Shown: positions 17,333 through 25,795 of the stretch, in pieces | How the letters are laid out: each line of letters opens with the position of its first letter | Numbering within the stretch: position 1 is the stretch's first letter | NCBI RefSeq assembly: GCF_031455295.1 | Contig: NZ_JAVDSL010000001.1 | Coordinates: 248,001-312,000 of the forward strand | DNA: 64,000 nt | From: Leifsonia sp. 1010 | GTDB taxonomy: Bacteria; Actinomycetota; Actinomycetes; Actinomycetales; Microbacteriaceae | Direction: 5' to 3' | Notes under the pieces: model-generated | Seen by the model: only the letters and a program-made list of their open reading frames with translations | Databases searched by the model: none | Told to the model about the DNA's origin: nothing | Program-made: the position numbers and the translations under genes

Positions 17333-18244
17333 GTGGTCGACGCTTCCCTCGAAGGCCTCAGCGCCTTCCCCCTCACGCCCCTCGCCGGTGACCGACTCGA
17401 CGAACGCGCGTTCCGCGCAATGGTGCGACGGCTGGCCGCCGCGCCGGTCGACTCGATCACCGCGCTCGGCTCAACCGGGTCGTACGCCTACCTTTCGCGC
17501 GAGGAGCGCCGCGCCGTCGTGTCGGCCGCCGTCGCCGAGGCCGGCGACACCCCGGTCTTCGCCGGCATCGGCGGCCTGCGGACCAGCCACGTGCGGCAAT
17601 ACGCGGAGGACGCCCAGTCGGCCGGTGCCGCTGCAGTGCTCCTGGCGCCGATGACCTACCAGGCGCTGACCGCCGACGACGTCTACGGCCTCTACGCGGA
17701 CGTGGATGCCGACCTCTCGGTGCCGATGATCGTGTACGACAACCCCGCGACGACCCACTTCACCTTCACCGACGATCTCTATGCCCGCATCGCGACACTG
17801 CCCACGGTCGCATCGATCAAGATCCCCGGGGTTCCTGCCGATCCGGTCGCGGCGCGCGCTCGGATCGACCACCTGCGTTCGATCGTGCCTGGCGATGTGA
17901 CCATCGGCGTCTCCGGCGATGTATCGGGCGCTGCCGGACTGAACGCGGGATGCGACGCCTGGTACTCCGTGATCGCCGGCACGCTGCCCGACCATCCAGC
18001 GGCGATCACCGCTGCCGCTCGGGCGGGCGACGCCGCGCGGGCGGAGGCGCTTTCGCACGAGTGGGACGGACTCTGGGCGCTCTTCGCGGCGTACGGCAGC
18101 CTCCGTGTGACCGCCGCGATCGCCGAAGAGCTCGGCTGGGCATCGCGCTCCTGCCTCCCCCGCCCGATCCTCGGCCTCGGCGACGAGGATCGTGCACGCG
18201 TCAGCGAGCTTCTGCGTACGCTCGGGCTCACGACTCCGCGCTGA
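17333..18244 (+). CDS. Dihydrodipicolinate synthase family protein (class I aldolase fold)
   Basis: A 303-residue TIM-barrel lyase or aldolase. The Schiff-base lysine is K163 in SIKIPG and the catalytic tyrosine is Y135 in IVYDNP. The pyruvate-carboxylate loop reads GSTGS (46-50) in place of the GTTGE usual in true DapA. This suggests a paralogue acting on another 2-oxo acid, such as a sugar-acid aldolase or dehydratase, rather than lysine biosynthesis. No dap gene is nearby. Its 3' end overlaps the convergent LysE-family gene by 17 bp. Confidence 0.82.
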   Translation: MVDASLEGLSAFPLTPLAGDRLDERAFRAMVRRLAAAPVDSITALGSTGSYAYLSREERRAVVSAAVAEAGDTPVFAGIGGLRTSHVRQYAEDAQSAGAAAVLLAPMTYQALTADDVYGLYADVDADLSVPMIVYDNPATTHFTFTDDLYARIATLPTVASIKIPGVPADPVAARARIDHLRSIVPGDVTIGVSGDVSGAAGLNAGCDAWYSVIAGTLPDHPAAITAAARAGDAARAEALSHEWDGLWALFAAYGSLRVTAAIAEELGWASRSCLPRPILGLGDEDRARVSELLRTLGLTTPR

Positions 18245-18857
18245 GCGCGATCGTCCCGATCCCGAGCGCGGCCAGGATCCCGGCCGAGATGCGCTCGAGC
18301 CACGTCGTGACAGCCGGACGCTTCAGCCAGGCGACGGCGCGGCCGGCCAGCAGCGCGACCACCACGAGGTAGAGCGAGCCGACCACGGCGACGATCGCGC
18401 CGAGCAGCAGCGTGCTGGCGATGGTCGAGCCGTCGTGGGGGACGAACTGCGGCGCGATGGCCAGGAAGAACAGGCCGACCTTCGGGTTCATCATCGTGGA
18501 GAGCATCCCCGCCGTGAATCCCGAACGCAGCCCCGTGCGGCGGGCGGTCGGCTCGACGCCGTGCGCCGTGCCCTTCCGGCTCGCGATGAAGGCGGCGACG
18601 CCGAGGTAGATCAGGTACAGGCCGCCGACGATCTTGAGGATGCGGAAGACCTCGGCCGACTGCTCGAGTACGGCGGCGAGCCCCAAGGCCACCGCCACCG
18701 CCCACACCAGCGACCCGAGCGCGGTGCCCGCAGCCGCCGCGATGCCCGCGCCCTGCCGCGCCAGGCTGAAGCGGAGGACGAGGAACGTGTCCGGCCCCGG
18801 CGTGAGGGCGAGCACGAGGCAGAGGCCGGCGAAGGCGAGCAGGCTGGCGACGGTCAT
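18228..18857 (-). CDS. LysE/RhtB family amino-acid exporter
   Basis: A 209-residue inner-membrane protein with about five to six transmembrane helices. It carries the family signature TPGPDTFLVLRFSLARQG near residue 20, followed by AAAGTALGSLVWA. The second half has GMLSTMMNPKVGLFFLAIAPQFV, another hallmark. Members export amino acids or related small molecules; the substrate is not readable from sequence. It is convergent with the aldolase-family gene (17-bp overlap of the 3' ends). Its promoter overlaps the end of the NlpC/P60 gene upstream. Confidence 0.9.
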   Translation of the reverse strand: MTVASLLAFAGLCLVLALTPGPDTFLVLRFSLARQGAGIAAAAGTALGSLVWAVAVALGLAAVLEQSAEVFRILKIVGGLYLIYLGVAAFIASRKGTAHGVEPTARRTGLRSGFTAGMLSTMMNPKVGLFFLAIAPQFVPHDGSTIASTLLLGAIVAVVGSLYLVVVALLAGRAVAWLKRPAVTTWLERISAGILAALGIGTIALSAES

Positions 18858-18863
18858 GCGACC

Positions 18864-18869
18864 AGTATG
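18864..18869 (-). promoter_or_regulatory. -10 element CATACT, leaderless lysE-family transcript
   Basis: On the minus strand the hexamer ends 6 nt before the ATG at 18857. The first base deviates from TANNNT. Confidence 0.4.
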
Positions 18870-18877
18870 CAGGCCGC

Positions 18878-19612
18878 TCAGTGCAGCAGGCGCGTGAAGT
18901 GGTGGGGAACGCCCTGCCAGACGGTGGTGATCTCGACCGGGCGGCCTTCCTCGGGCGCCTGGATGAGCATCCCGTCGCCGAGGTAGATCGCGATGTGCTC
19001 CTCGTCGTCGAACACCACCAGGTCGCCCGGCTGGGCATCGCTCTCGCTGATCGGTCGCCCGGCGTCGTCCTGCAGGTGGACGAGGTGCCCGAGGGGGATG
19101 CCGACGGCGGCGTACGAGACCATGACCAGTCCGGAGCAGTCGATGCCGGAGTGGTCCGAGCCGTCGAGCACGTACGGGTCGCCGAGGTAGCTGAGCGCTG
19201 TGGCGACGATCTGTTCGCGCGCGCCGCCGAGGGCGAGGGCCGAGACGATCGCCCCAGCGGCCCGCTCGCCCGCCGCGCCGCCCTGGCCGGCGATGATGCC
19301 GGCCACCGCCGAGGCGACGGGGTCGTCCCGGTCGATGCGGGCGGACGCGACGATCGCCGAAACCGTCATGGCCTGGTGCGCCGCGTGCCCGCTCGCGGCG
19401 GCCGTCACGATGTCGATGGGCTCAGCGACGGCCGGCGGCGCCATGGCGATGCCGGCGAGGAGCGCGATGGTCGCGCCCGAGGCGCCGAGTGCGATCCCGC
19501 GGCGGGAGGGGCGCGGTGCCGACGCTGGTCGCGTGCCACGACTCCGCGAGGTGCGACCGCTCCGCTCGGTCCGTTCCTGCTCCAGAGCCCGCCGTCGTTC
19601 GCCGCCCGTCAT
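18878..19612 (-). CDS. Exported NlpC/P60 family cell-wall peptidase
   Basis: A 244-residue protein predicted to cleave peptidoglycan stem peptides outside the cell. A long Arg-rich N-terminus precedes a hydrophobic segment (about 40-60, ending AMAPPAVAEP) acting as signal or anchor. The NlpC/P60 domain is about 132-244, with catalytic C159 in GIDCSGLVMVS and H206 in EEHIAIYLGDG. The start at 19612 follows GAGG with 5-nt spacing; an in-frame ATG at 19702 exists but would add 30 residues without a signal. The gene is divergent from the CtaG-like gene and not part of an obvious operon. Confidence 0.87.
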   Translation of the reverse strand: MTGGERRRALEQERTERSGRTSRSRGTRPASAPRPSRRGIALGASGATIALLAGIAMAPPAVAEPIDIVTAAASGHAAHQAMTVSAIVASARIDRDDPVASAVAGIIAGQGGAAGERAAGAIVSALALGGAREQIVATALSYLGDPYVLDGSDHSGIDCSGLVMVSYAAVGIPLGHLVHLQDDAGRPISESDAQPGDLVVFDDEEHIAIYLGDGMLIQAPEEGRPVEITTVWQGVPHHFTRLLH

Positions 19613-19725
19613 CCAGACCTCGTCCGTCTCACGACCCGCACCCCATCGCCCGAAGTCCGCGCGACCGGGTTCGAGCCTAAGGGGGTCGTGGCCCGATCCC
19701 ACCGGGAGTCCTCTGAGTCGGACTG

Positions 19726-20694
19726 ATGTTCCTCTCAGACGGAGGCCTGCGGCCGGATCCAGTTCCCGACCGGGATGAGAATGGGGAGGCCCGTCACCGA
19801 TCGGAGCCGCTCACGCCCCCCGTCGCCGTCTTCCTCGCCACCTGGTCGTTCGACCCGGCCGCCGCTGCGCTGCTCTCTGCGGCAGCCGCGCTGTACGTGG
19901 GCGGCGTCCTCCGGCTCCGCCGCCGGGGCCGCCGCTGGCCGCTCCGGCTGACGGCCGCGTTCCTGCTCGTCGGCCTCGGGTCGTACGCCGTCATCTCCTT
20001 CGGGTTCCTCGGCGCCGAGAGCACCGACCTCCGCTGGGCGTTCACGACCCGGATCGCGCTCCTGCTCTTCGTCGTCCCCGCGTTCCTCGCCCTCGGCCGG
20101 CCCGTCGCCCTCGCGCGCGTGGCGCTCGGCCCTGCCGGCCGCCGCCGCACCGACCGGGTGATGCGCTCCCGTCCGGTGCGCGCGTTCGGCAACGCCATCG
20201 CCGCCCCCGCGTTCGCGTGCGCGGTGTTCCTGGTCTTCCTCACGCCGCTCGCCGCCGTGCTGCGCGACTCGGTGTGGTCCGAGTGGACCATCTCCGTCCT
20301 CACCCCGCTCGTCGGCCTGCTGCTGGTGCTGCCCATCGTCGCCCACTCCGTCGTCCGCACCGGGTTCTTCATCACGGTGGAGTTCCTGCTCGCGTTCGTC
20401 GAACTGGTGCTGGATGCGATCCCCGGCCTCCTGCTGCGCCTCAACGACGGCATCCTCGACCACGCACCGGCGATCGTCGGGCGCATGCCGTTCTGGTTCC
20501 CCACTCCCCTGCACGACCAGCACCTCTCCGGCGACCTGCTGTGGTTCATCGCCGAGGTCGCCGACGTGCCCGTGCTCGTCCTGCTGTTCGTCCGATGGAT
20601 GGGCCTGGAACGCACCGAGGGCAAGCGTTACGACGACCTGAGCGACGAGGAGCTGGCGGAGCTGACCCGGCAGCACCTCCAGCAACGCAGTTGA
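19726..20694 (+). CDS. Cytochrome c oxidase assembly protein, Caa3-type CtaG family
   Basis: A 322-residue membrane protein with about seven hydrophobic helices between residues 40 and 300. The C-terminal DQHLSGDLLWFIAEVADVPV followed by LLFVRW matches the most conserved part of the Caa3_CtaG family, and FLALGRPVALARVAL matches the central loop. CtaG proteins help insert copper into cytochrome oxidase. The His-Met pairs seen in many members near the second helix are not evident here, so copper delivery is not certain. No oxidase genes are adjacent. The N-terminal 30 residues are polar and the true start could be further in. Confidence 0.75.
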   Translation: MFLSDGGLRPDPVPDRDENGEARHRSEPLTPPVAVFLATWSFDPAAAALLSAAAALYVGGVLRLRRRGRRWPLRLTAAFLLVGLGSYAVISFGFLGAESTDLRWAFTTRIALLLFVVPAFLALGRPVALARVALGPAGRRRTDRVMRSRPVRAFGNAIAAPAFACAVFLVFLTPLAAVLRDSVWSEWTISVLTPLVGLLLVLPIVAHSVVRTGFFITVEFLLAFVELVLDAIPGLLLRLNDGILDHAPAIVGRMPFWFPTPLHDQHLSGDLLWFIAEVADVPVLVLLFVRWMGLERTEGKRYDDLSDEELAELTRQHLQQRS

Positions 20695-20762
20695 GGCCCC
20701 CGCGCGTTACGCACCATGACGGTGCGCGTGCGGGCCGGGCCGGGTTCGCTCATCCTGGACCC

Positions 20763-22145
20763 ATGACCAGGCAGATCCGCTTCAACGCGTTCGACATGAA
20801 CTGCGTCGCCCACCAGTCGTCCGGCATGTGGCGGCACCCCGAGGACCAGGCGTGGCGCTACAAGGACCTCACCTACTGGACCGAGCTCGCGAAGCTGCTG
20901 GAGCGCGGGAACTTCGACGGCATCTTCATCGCCGACGTGCTCGGCACGTACGACGTGTACGGCGGCAGCAACGAGGCCGCCATCCGCCACGGCGCCCAGG
21001 TGCCGGTGAACGACCCCATCCTGCTCGTCTCGGCGATGGCGCTGGTGACCGAGAACCTGGGCTTCGGCATCACCGCGGGCACCGCCTACGAGCACCCGTA
21101 CCCGTTCGCCCGGCGCATGTCGACGCTCGACCATCTGACCAACGGCCGCGTCGGCTGGAACGTCGTCACCGGATACCTGCCCTCCGCCGCCCGCAACATG
21201 GGCCACGACGACCAGCTGCAGCACGACGACCGCTACGACCACGCCGACGAGTACCTCGAGGTGCTCTACAAGCTGTGGGAGGGGTCGTGGGAGGACGACG
21301 CGGTCATCCGCGACCGCGAGTCCGGTGTCTTCACCGACCCGTCGAAGGTGCACGAGATCGGCCACCGCGGCAAGCACTTCACCGTGCCGGGCATCCACCT
21401 CTCCGAGCCCAGCCCGCAGCGCACCCCGGTCATCTATCAGGCCGGCGCCTCGAAGCGCGGCATCGCGTTCGCTGCGGAGAACGCGGAGGCGATCTTCGTC
21501 GCGGCGTCCACCAAGGAGGGCCTGAAGGCGACCGTCGGCAAGCTCCGCGACGCCCTCGAGGCGGCGGGACGCGACCGGTACTCGGCGCGCATCTACACGC
21601 TGCTGACGATCATCACGGACGAGACCAGCGAGAAGGCGCAGGCCAAGTTCCAGGACTTCCTGCAGTACACCAGCGACGAGGGCGCGCTCGTCTTCATGTC
21701 CGGGTGGATGGGCGTCGACCTCTCGCAGTACGACCTCGACGAGCCGATCGGCAACGTCGACAGCAACGCCATCCAATCGGCGGTCGCGAACTTCCAGCGA
21801 CCGAACGAGGACGGCGGCGAGTGGACCGTGCGCGACATCGGCCGCAACGGCGCCATCGGCGGCCTCGGCCCGTTCATCGTCGGCTCGGCCGCCGAGATCG
21901 CGGACCAGCTGCAGGAGTGGGTCGAGGAGACCGACGTGGACGGTTTCAACCTCGCATACGCCATCACGCCCGGAACGTTCGAGGACATCGTCGAGTACGT
22001 CATCCCGGAGCTGCGCAAGCGGGGCGCGTACCCCGAGGAGTACGCGCCGGGGACGCTCCGCAACAAGCTGCACGGCGCGGGCGACCGGCTGCCGGACACG
22101 CACCGCGGAGCGCGGTACAAGGTCGCTGCATCCCCCGCTGTCTGA
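20763..22145 (+). CDS. NtaA/SnaA/DszA family FMN-dependent monooxygenase
   Basis: A 460-residue flavin monooxygenase of the bacterial luciferase superfamily that needs a separate FMN reductase. The sequence begins RQIRFNAFDMNCVAHQS and has FDGIFIADVLGTYDVYGG near 50-70, RRMSTLDHLTNGRVGWNVVT near 115-135, and VIYQAGASKRGIAFAAENAE near 225-245; all are hallmarks of the nitrilotriacetate/dibenzothiophene monooxygenase group. Substrates in this family are chelators, sulfones, thioethers or similar compounds; the one here cannot be named. No reductase or transport gene is adjacent. Confidence 0.92.
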   Translation: MTRQIRFNAFDMNCVAHQSSGMWRHPEDQAWRYKDLTYWTELAKLLERGNFDGIFIADVLGTYDVYGGSNEAAIRHGAQVPVNDPILLVSAMALVTENLGFGITAGTAYEHPYPFARRMSTLDHLTNGRVGWNVVTGYLPSAARNMGHDDQLQHDDRYDHADEYLEVLYKLWEGSWEDDAVIRDRESGVFTDPSKVHEIGHRGKHFTVPGIHLSEPSPQRTPVIYQAGASKRGIAFAAENAEAIFVAASTKEGLKATVGKLRDALEAAGRDRYSARIYTLLTIITDETSEKAQAKFQDFLQYTSDEGALVFMSGWMGVDLSQYDLDEPIGNVDSNAIQSAVANFQRPNEDGGEWTVRDIGRNGAIGGLGPFIVGSAAEIADQLQEWVEETDVDGFNLAYAITPGTFEDIVEYVIPELRKRGAYPEEYAPGTLRNKLHGAGDRLPDTHRGARYKVAASPAV

Positions 22146-22167
22146 GAATCTGTAGACCATCGCTCCT

Positions 22168-22189
22168 CTAGCCTGGCTAGCGATATGCT
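22168..22189 (+). promoter_or_regulatory. Palindrome and -10 element upstream of the 172-residue protein gene
   Basis: CTAGCC-T-GGCTAG (22168-22180) is immediately followed by TATGCT (22184-22189), a good -10 hexamer about 52 bp before the start codon. The palindrome would cover the -10/-35 spacer and could be an operator. Confidence 0.4.
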
Positions 22190-22240
22190 GAGCAGAGACG
22201 CGGCTCCCGCCGCGCCTCTGTGGCGACCGAAGGGCAGGCC

Positions 22241-22759
22241 ATGACGGACACGGCGGCGATCCAGGACCAGCTGCGCGAGCTCCTCGACGGAGAGCGCGGG
22301 CTGAAGGAGCTGCTCGGCGGGAACCCCGAGTGGTACCCGGTGCTGATCCGCCAGCTCGAGCTCGCCGTCGGCGACGCCCGGATCATCTACCTCGGCGCCG
22401 CCATCGCCTCCGGTCTCTCCACCGTCACGCTGCGTGTCGGCATGTTCACCGAGCACACGGTGGTCGCCGCCGAGGTCATCGACGACAGCACCCCGGGCGC
22501 CCAGGTGGTGACGCGCGTCGAGAGCCGCTCCGGCCTGCTGCGTTTCGAGCTCTCCGGCGGGACGGAGAGCGACAACAGCATGGAGTCGTCCTGGCAGGGC
22601 GGCTTCCGCGTGCGGGCGTTCTACCGCTCCGGCCTGGTCGTCACCGTGCCGGCCAACGTCGTGGACACCGAGGCCAAGCGCGTCTCGGTGCACGCCGTGC
22701 TCGACGGCATCCGCGCCGACCTGCAGGCGCGACCGCCGTCGTCCGTCCTGAACGACTGA
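22241..22759 (+). CDS. Protein of unknown function, 172 residues
   Basis: I do not recognise this family. It has no signal peptide and no transmembrane helix. The first 45 residues are helical and acidic (IQDQLRELLDGERGLKELL), containing GGNPEWYPVLIRQLELAVGDARIIY. The rest looks like alternating beta strands (STVTLRVGMFTEHTVVAAEV, GLLRFELSGG, FRVRAFYRSGLVVTVPANVV), suggesting a small beta-barrel or sandwich. ATG at 22241 follows AAGGGCAGG; an ATG seven codons upstream is less likely. It lies 25 bp before a VOC family gene on the same strand and may be co-transcribed with it. Confidence 0.75.
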   Translation: MTDTAAIQDQLRELLDGERGLKELLGGNPEWYPVLIRQLELAVGDARIIYLGAAIASGLSTVTLRVGMFTEHTVVAAEVIDDSTPGAQVVTRVESRSGLLRFELSGGTESDNSMESSWQGGFRVRAFYRSGLVVTVPANVVDTEAKRVSVHAVLDGIRADLQARPPSSVLND

Positions 22760-22784
22760 CCACCCCGACGGGCCGGGAGGAACC

Positions 22785-23186
22785 ATGATCTCGTCAGCGG
22801 TCACCCTCAGCTATCGCGACGCCCCGGCCGCGATCGCTTGGCTCGAAGCACTCGGGTTCGACGTGCTCCAGCTGCAGTCCGGGGATGACGGGACCGTGGT
22901 TCACAGCGAACTGCGCTGGGCCGACACCGTCGTGATGGTGGCGTCGGCCGATGCACCCTACGACGTCCCGCCGCTCGTCGGCGCTTCCACCGGGGTCGGC
23001 CTGTATCTGGTCACCCAGGACGTGGACGGGATGTTCGCGCGCGCCGTCGCCGCGGGCGCCACAGTGGTGTTCCCGCCCGAGGAGACGGAGTGGGGCAGCC
23101 GTCGCGCGCGGGTGCTCGACCCCGGCGGGCGCGAGTGGAGCTTCGGCTCCTACCGGCCCGGCGAGCAGTGGAGCGCCTCGGCCTGA
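22785..23186 (+). CDS. VOC (glyoxalase/bleomycin-resistance) family protein
   Basis: A 133-residue protein with the paired beta-alpha-beta-beta-beta modules of the vicinal oxygen chelate fold. Recognisable segments are AVTLSYRDAPAAIAWLEALG at the start, GVGLYLVTQDVDGMFARAVA in the middle, and ARVLDPGGREWSFGSY at the end, with a probable metal-site glutamate or histidine in each half. Members are glyoxalases, dioxygenases, epimerases or drug-binding proteins; nothing here selects among them. GGGAGG precedes the ATG. Confidence 0.88.
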   Translation: MISSAVTLSYRDAPAAIAWLEALGFDVLQLQSGDDGTVVHSELRWADTVVMVASADAPYDVPPLVGASTGVGLYLVTQDVDGMFARAVAAGATVVFPPEETEWGSRRARVLDPGGREWSFGSYRPGEQWSASA

Positions 23187-23192
23187 GCGGCG

Positions 23193-24968
23193 TCACCCCT
23201 GCGCGAGGTCGCGGAAGAACCGGGTGAGCAGCGTACGCGACCGATGATCCAGCCGGGATGCGGCAGCGCGAGCACGGTCGAGGTCCGGGTCGGCCTCCAG
23301 CGCCTCCGCGAGCTGCTGCACCATGCGGGCGATGTCGTCGGCGGTGTGCTCGGTTGCCGGGCCGGACGCGTCCGGCGAGGCCGTCTCCTCCTCCTGGTTC
23401 GGCCGCCGGCCTCCGCTGCCCAGCGACACCGTCGCCAGCAGGCCCACCACCAGGAATCCGGCTGCGGCGAACGCGGCCCACCGCGTCCCGTCGCTGAACG
23501 CCTCCTTCGCGTCCGCCGCCAGCGCAGCGGTCTGCGGGTTCTTCTCCAGCCCGGCGATCGCGGCGCCCGAGCTATCGACCACGGCCGACACGAGCTGGTC
23601 ACGCTGCGGAGACGGAACGCCCCGGTCGTCGAGCTTGGCGTCGAACACAGCGGTCGCGGAGGCGAACAGCACTGTGCCGAGCACGGCGATGCCCAGAGCG
23701 GAGCCGATCTGGCGTGCTGTGCTCGTGGTGCCGGAGCCCTGCCCGCTCTGCTCGACCGGCACATCCCGGAGTACCACTCCGGTGAGCTGCGCGGTCGCGA
23801 GGCCGACACCGAAGCCGTAGACGAAGAGGAACGGGATCAGCGCCCCCCAGGGCGTCGTTGACGAGATCACCAGACCGAGCCCGGCGACGCCGACGATCTC
23901 GGCGACCAGACCGACGCGGACGATCGTCACCGGCGCGACCCGGTTGCCGAAGGCGCCGGCGAAGCCGCTCGCCAGGAACGACCCGATCGCCAGGGCGAGC
24001 AGGATGAGGCCGGTGTCGAGCGCGCTGTAGCCCAGCACGTTCTGCAGCCAGATCGGCAGCGCCAGGATGATGCCGAACTCGCCGAGCGACACGATCGTCG
24101 CGGCGATGTTGCCGTTGCGGAACGATGGGATGCGGAAGAGGTCGAGCGCGAGCATGGTGCTCCGCCCGGCCCGGATGCGGGCGCGGCCGCGCACGACGAA
24201 GAGCACTCCCCCGAGCACCGCGATGGCGAAGGCGATCGGCACGGGCGAGAGGTCGAACGGCCACGTCCACTCGCCGATCGCGGGGCGGGTGTCGACGAGC
24301 CACCAGCCGTAGGTGCGGCCCTCGATCAGCCCGAAGACAAGGCTTGCGGAAGTGACCACCGAGAGCAGGGCTCCCACCCAGTCCACGCTCCGCGACGCAC
24401 GGGTGTCGCGCGACTCGGGGACCGTCGCGAGCACGCCGACGATGATGAGGATGCCGAGCGGGATGTTGATGCCGAACGCCCATCGCCACGAGAACGCGGT
24501 GGTCAGCCAGCCGCCGAGCAGCGGTCCGAGCGCCGTCATGCCGCCGATCGTCGAGCCCCAGACGGCGAAGGCGATCGCGCGCTCTTTGCCGCGGAAGTTG
24601 GCGTTGATCAGCGAGAGCGTGGTCGGCAGGACCATCGCGCCGCCGACGCCTTGCAGCAGCCGCGCGCCGATCAGGAACGCGCCGGTCGGTGACAGGGCCG
24701 CAGCGACGGAGGCCAGGGTGAAGATCGTCACGCCGATGAGGAGCATCCGGCGCCGGCCGAACCGGTCGGCCAGCGTCCCGAACACCAGCAGCAGGGCGGC
24801 GAAGACGAGCGTGTACGACTCCTGCACCCACTGGACCCCGGTGGACCCGATGTGGAGCTCGTCGACGATCGAGGGGATGGCGACGTTGACGATCGTCGAG
24901 TCGACGATGATGAGCGCGACGCCGATGCTGATGAAGACCAGCCCGGCCCAGCGGTAACGTGAGGACAT
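23193..24968 (-). CDS. MFS multidrug exporter, DHA2 (EmrB/QacA) family
   Basis: A 591-residue inner-membrane proton antiporter with about 14 predicted helices. Motif C-like VDSTIVNVAIPSIVDELHI is in helix 1, motif A LADRFGRRRMLLIG is near 67-80, and GVGGAMVLPTTLSLINANF is near 115. The last ~80 residues form a charged cytoplasmic tail (ALEADPDLDRARAAASRLDH) that is not typical of QacA. GGGAG precedes the ATG with 5-nt spacing. It is convergent with the VOC gene and divergent from the alpha/beta hydrolase. The substrate is unknown. Confidence 0.93.
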   Translation of the reverse strand: MSSRYRWAGLVFISIGVALIIVDSTIVNVAIPSIVDELHIGSTGVQWVQESYTLVFAALLLVFGTLADRFGRRRMLLIGVTIFTLASVAAALSPTGAFLIGARLLQGVGGAMVLPTTLSLINANFRGKERAIAFAVWGSTIGGMTALGPLLGGWLTTAFSWRWAFGINIPLGILIIVGVLATVPESRDTRASRSVDWVGALLSVVTSASLVFGLIEGRTYGWWLVDTRPAIGEWTWPFDLSPVPIAFAIAVLGGVLFVVRGRARIRAGRSTMLALDLFRIPSFRNGNIAATIVSLGEFGIILALPIWLQNVLGYSALDTGLILLALAIGSFLASGFAGAFGNRVAPVTIVRVGLVAEIVGVAGLGLVISSTTPWGALIPFLFVYGFGVGLATAQLTGVVLRDVPVEQSGQGSGTTSTARQIGSALGIAVLGTVLFASATAVFDAKLDDRGVPSPQRDQLVSAVVDSSGAAIAGLEKNPQTAALAADAKEAFSDGTRWAAFAAAGFLVVGLLATVSLGSGGRRPNQEEETASPDASGPATEHTADDIARMVQQLAEALEADPDLDRARAAASRLDHRSRTLLTRFFRDLAQG

Positions 24969-25014
24969 CGAAACTCCCTTGCCTGGAGATTAGTCAGCAA
25001 GCTTATGGTCAGGC

Positions 25015-25020
25015 TACGCT
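25015..25020 (+). promoter_or_regulatory. -10 element TACGCT, leaderless hydrolase transcript
   Basis: It ends 6 nt before the GTG at 25027, in the 58-bp gap to the divergent drug-exporter gene. Confidence 0.55.
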
Positions 25021-25026
25021 GGATTC

Positions 25027-25773
25027 GTGAGCCGGTCCAGCAGAACCCGTCGCCGCATCCTCATCGCAGGCGGCGCTGTCCTCGGCGCCCTCATGCTGGT
25101 CGTGGTGGGCTTCCTCGCCTGGGCGTCCACGCCGATGATGGGCGATCGCGCCGCGGCGCTCGAGGCGTGGCGGAACCCCGCCGTGACGATCCACGACGCG
25201 GGCGACTCGGTCGTGATGGAGCCGACGGGCACACCCTCCGGCGACGGCCTCGTGTTCGTCCCCGGCGCGCTCGTCGACCCGTACGCCTACCTGAACAAAC
25301 TCTCGGGCGTCGTCGCCGAGACGGGCCTCACCGTCGTCATCACGAAGCCGACGCTGAACCTCGCGTTCTTCGACCAGCGGCCGCTGTCCACGTTCACCGC
25401 GCACGCTCCCGAGGTGACCGACTGGTACGTCGGCGGCCACTCCCTCGGCGGCGTCCGCGCCTGCCAGCTGGCCGAGGATCCGGAGGTGACCGGACTCATC
25501 CTGTTCGGCTCCTACTGCGCCAACGACCTCAGCGGCACCGATCTGCGCGTGCTGTCGATCGGCGGCAGCCGCGACGGCCTGAGCACGCCCGCCAAGATCG
25601 CGGCGAACCGGCACCTGCTGCCGGAGGACGCGCGAATGGTGGAGATCGACGGGATGGACCACGCGCAGTTCGGCGACTACGGCACTCAGCCGGGCGACCG
25701 GCCGGCAACCATCGACGACGAGACGGCCCGCGCGGAGCTGACGCAGGCGCTCAGCGGCTTCCTCTCCGACTGA
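25027..25773 (+). CDS. Membrane-anchored alpha/beta hydrolase
   Basis: A 248-residue protein with an uncleaved N-terminal anchor or signal (RRRILIAGGAVLGALMLVVV, about 8-30) and an extracytoplasmic alpha/beta-hydrolase domain. The nucleophile elbow is GHSLGG (about residue 139), an acid is likely in IGGSRDGLS, and the catalytic His in DGMDHAQFGDYG. It resembles the dienelactone-hydrolase-like clade found in actinobacteria and firmicutes. The substrate is unknown. The GTG start has no ribosome site but a well-placed -10 hexamer. Confidence 0.87.
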   Translation: MSRSSRTRRRILIAGGAVLGALMLVVVGFLAWASTPMMGDRAAALEAWRNPAVTIHDAGDSVVMEPTGTPSGDGLVFVPGALVDPYAYLNKLSGVVAETGLTVVITKPTLNLAFFDQRPLSTFTAHAPEVTDWYVGGHSLGGVRACQLAEDPEVTGLILFGSYCANDLSGTDLRVLSIGGSRDGLSTPAKIAANRHLLPEDARMVEIDGMDHAQFGDYGTQPGDRPATIDDETARAELTQALSGFLSD

Positions 25774-25795
25774 CGCGCGGCGAATCCGAGGTCGG

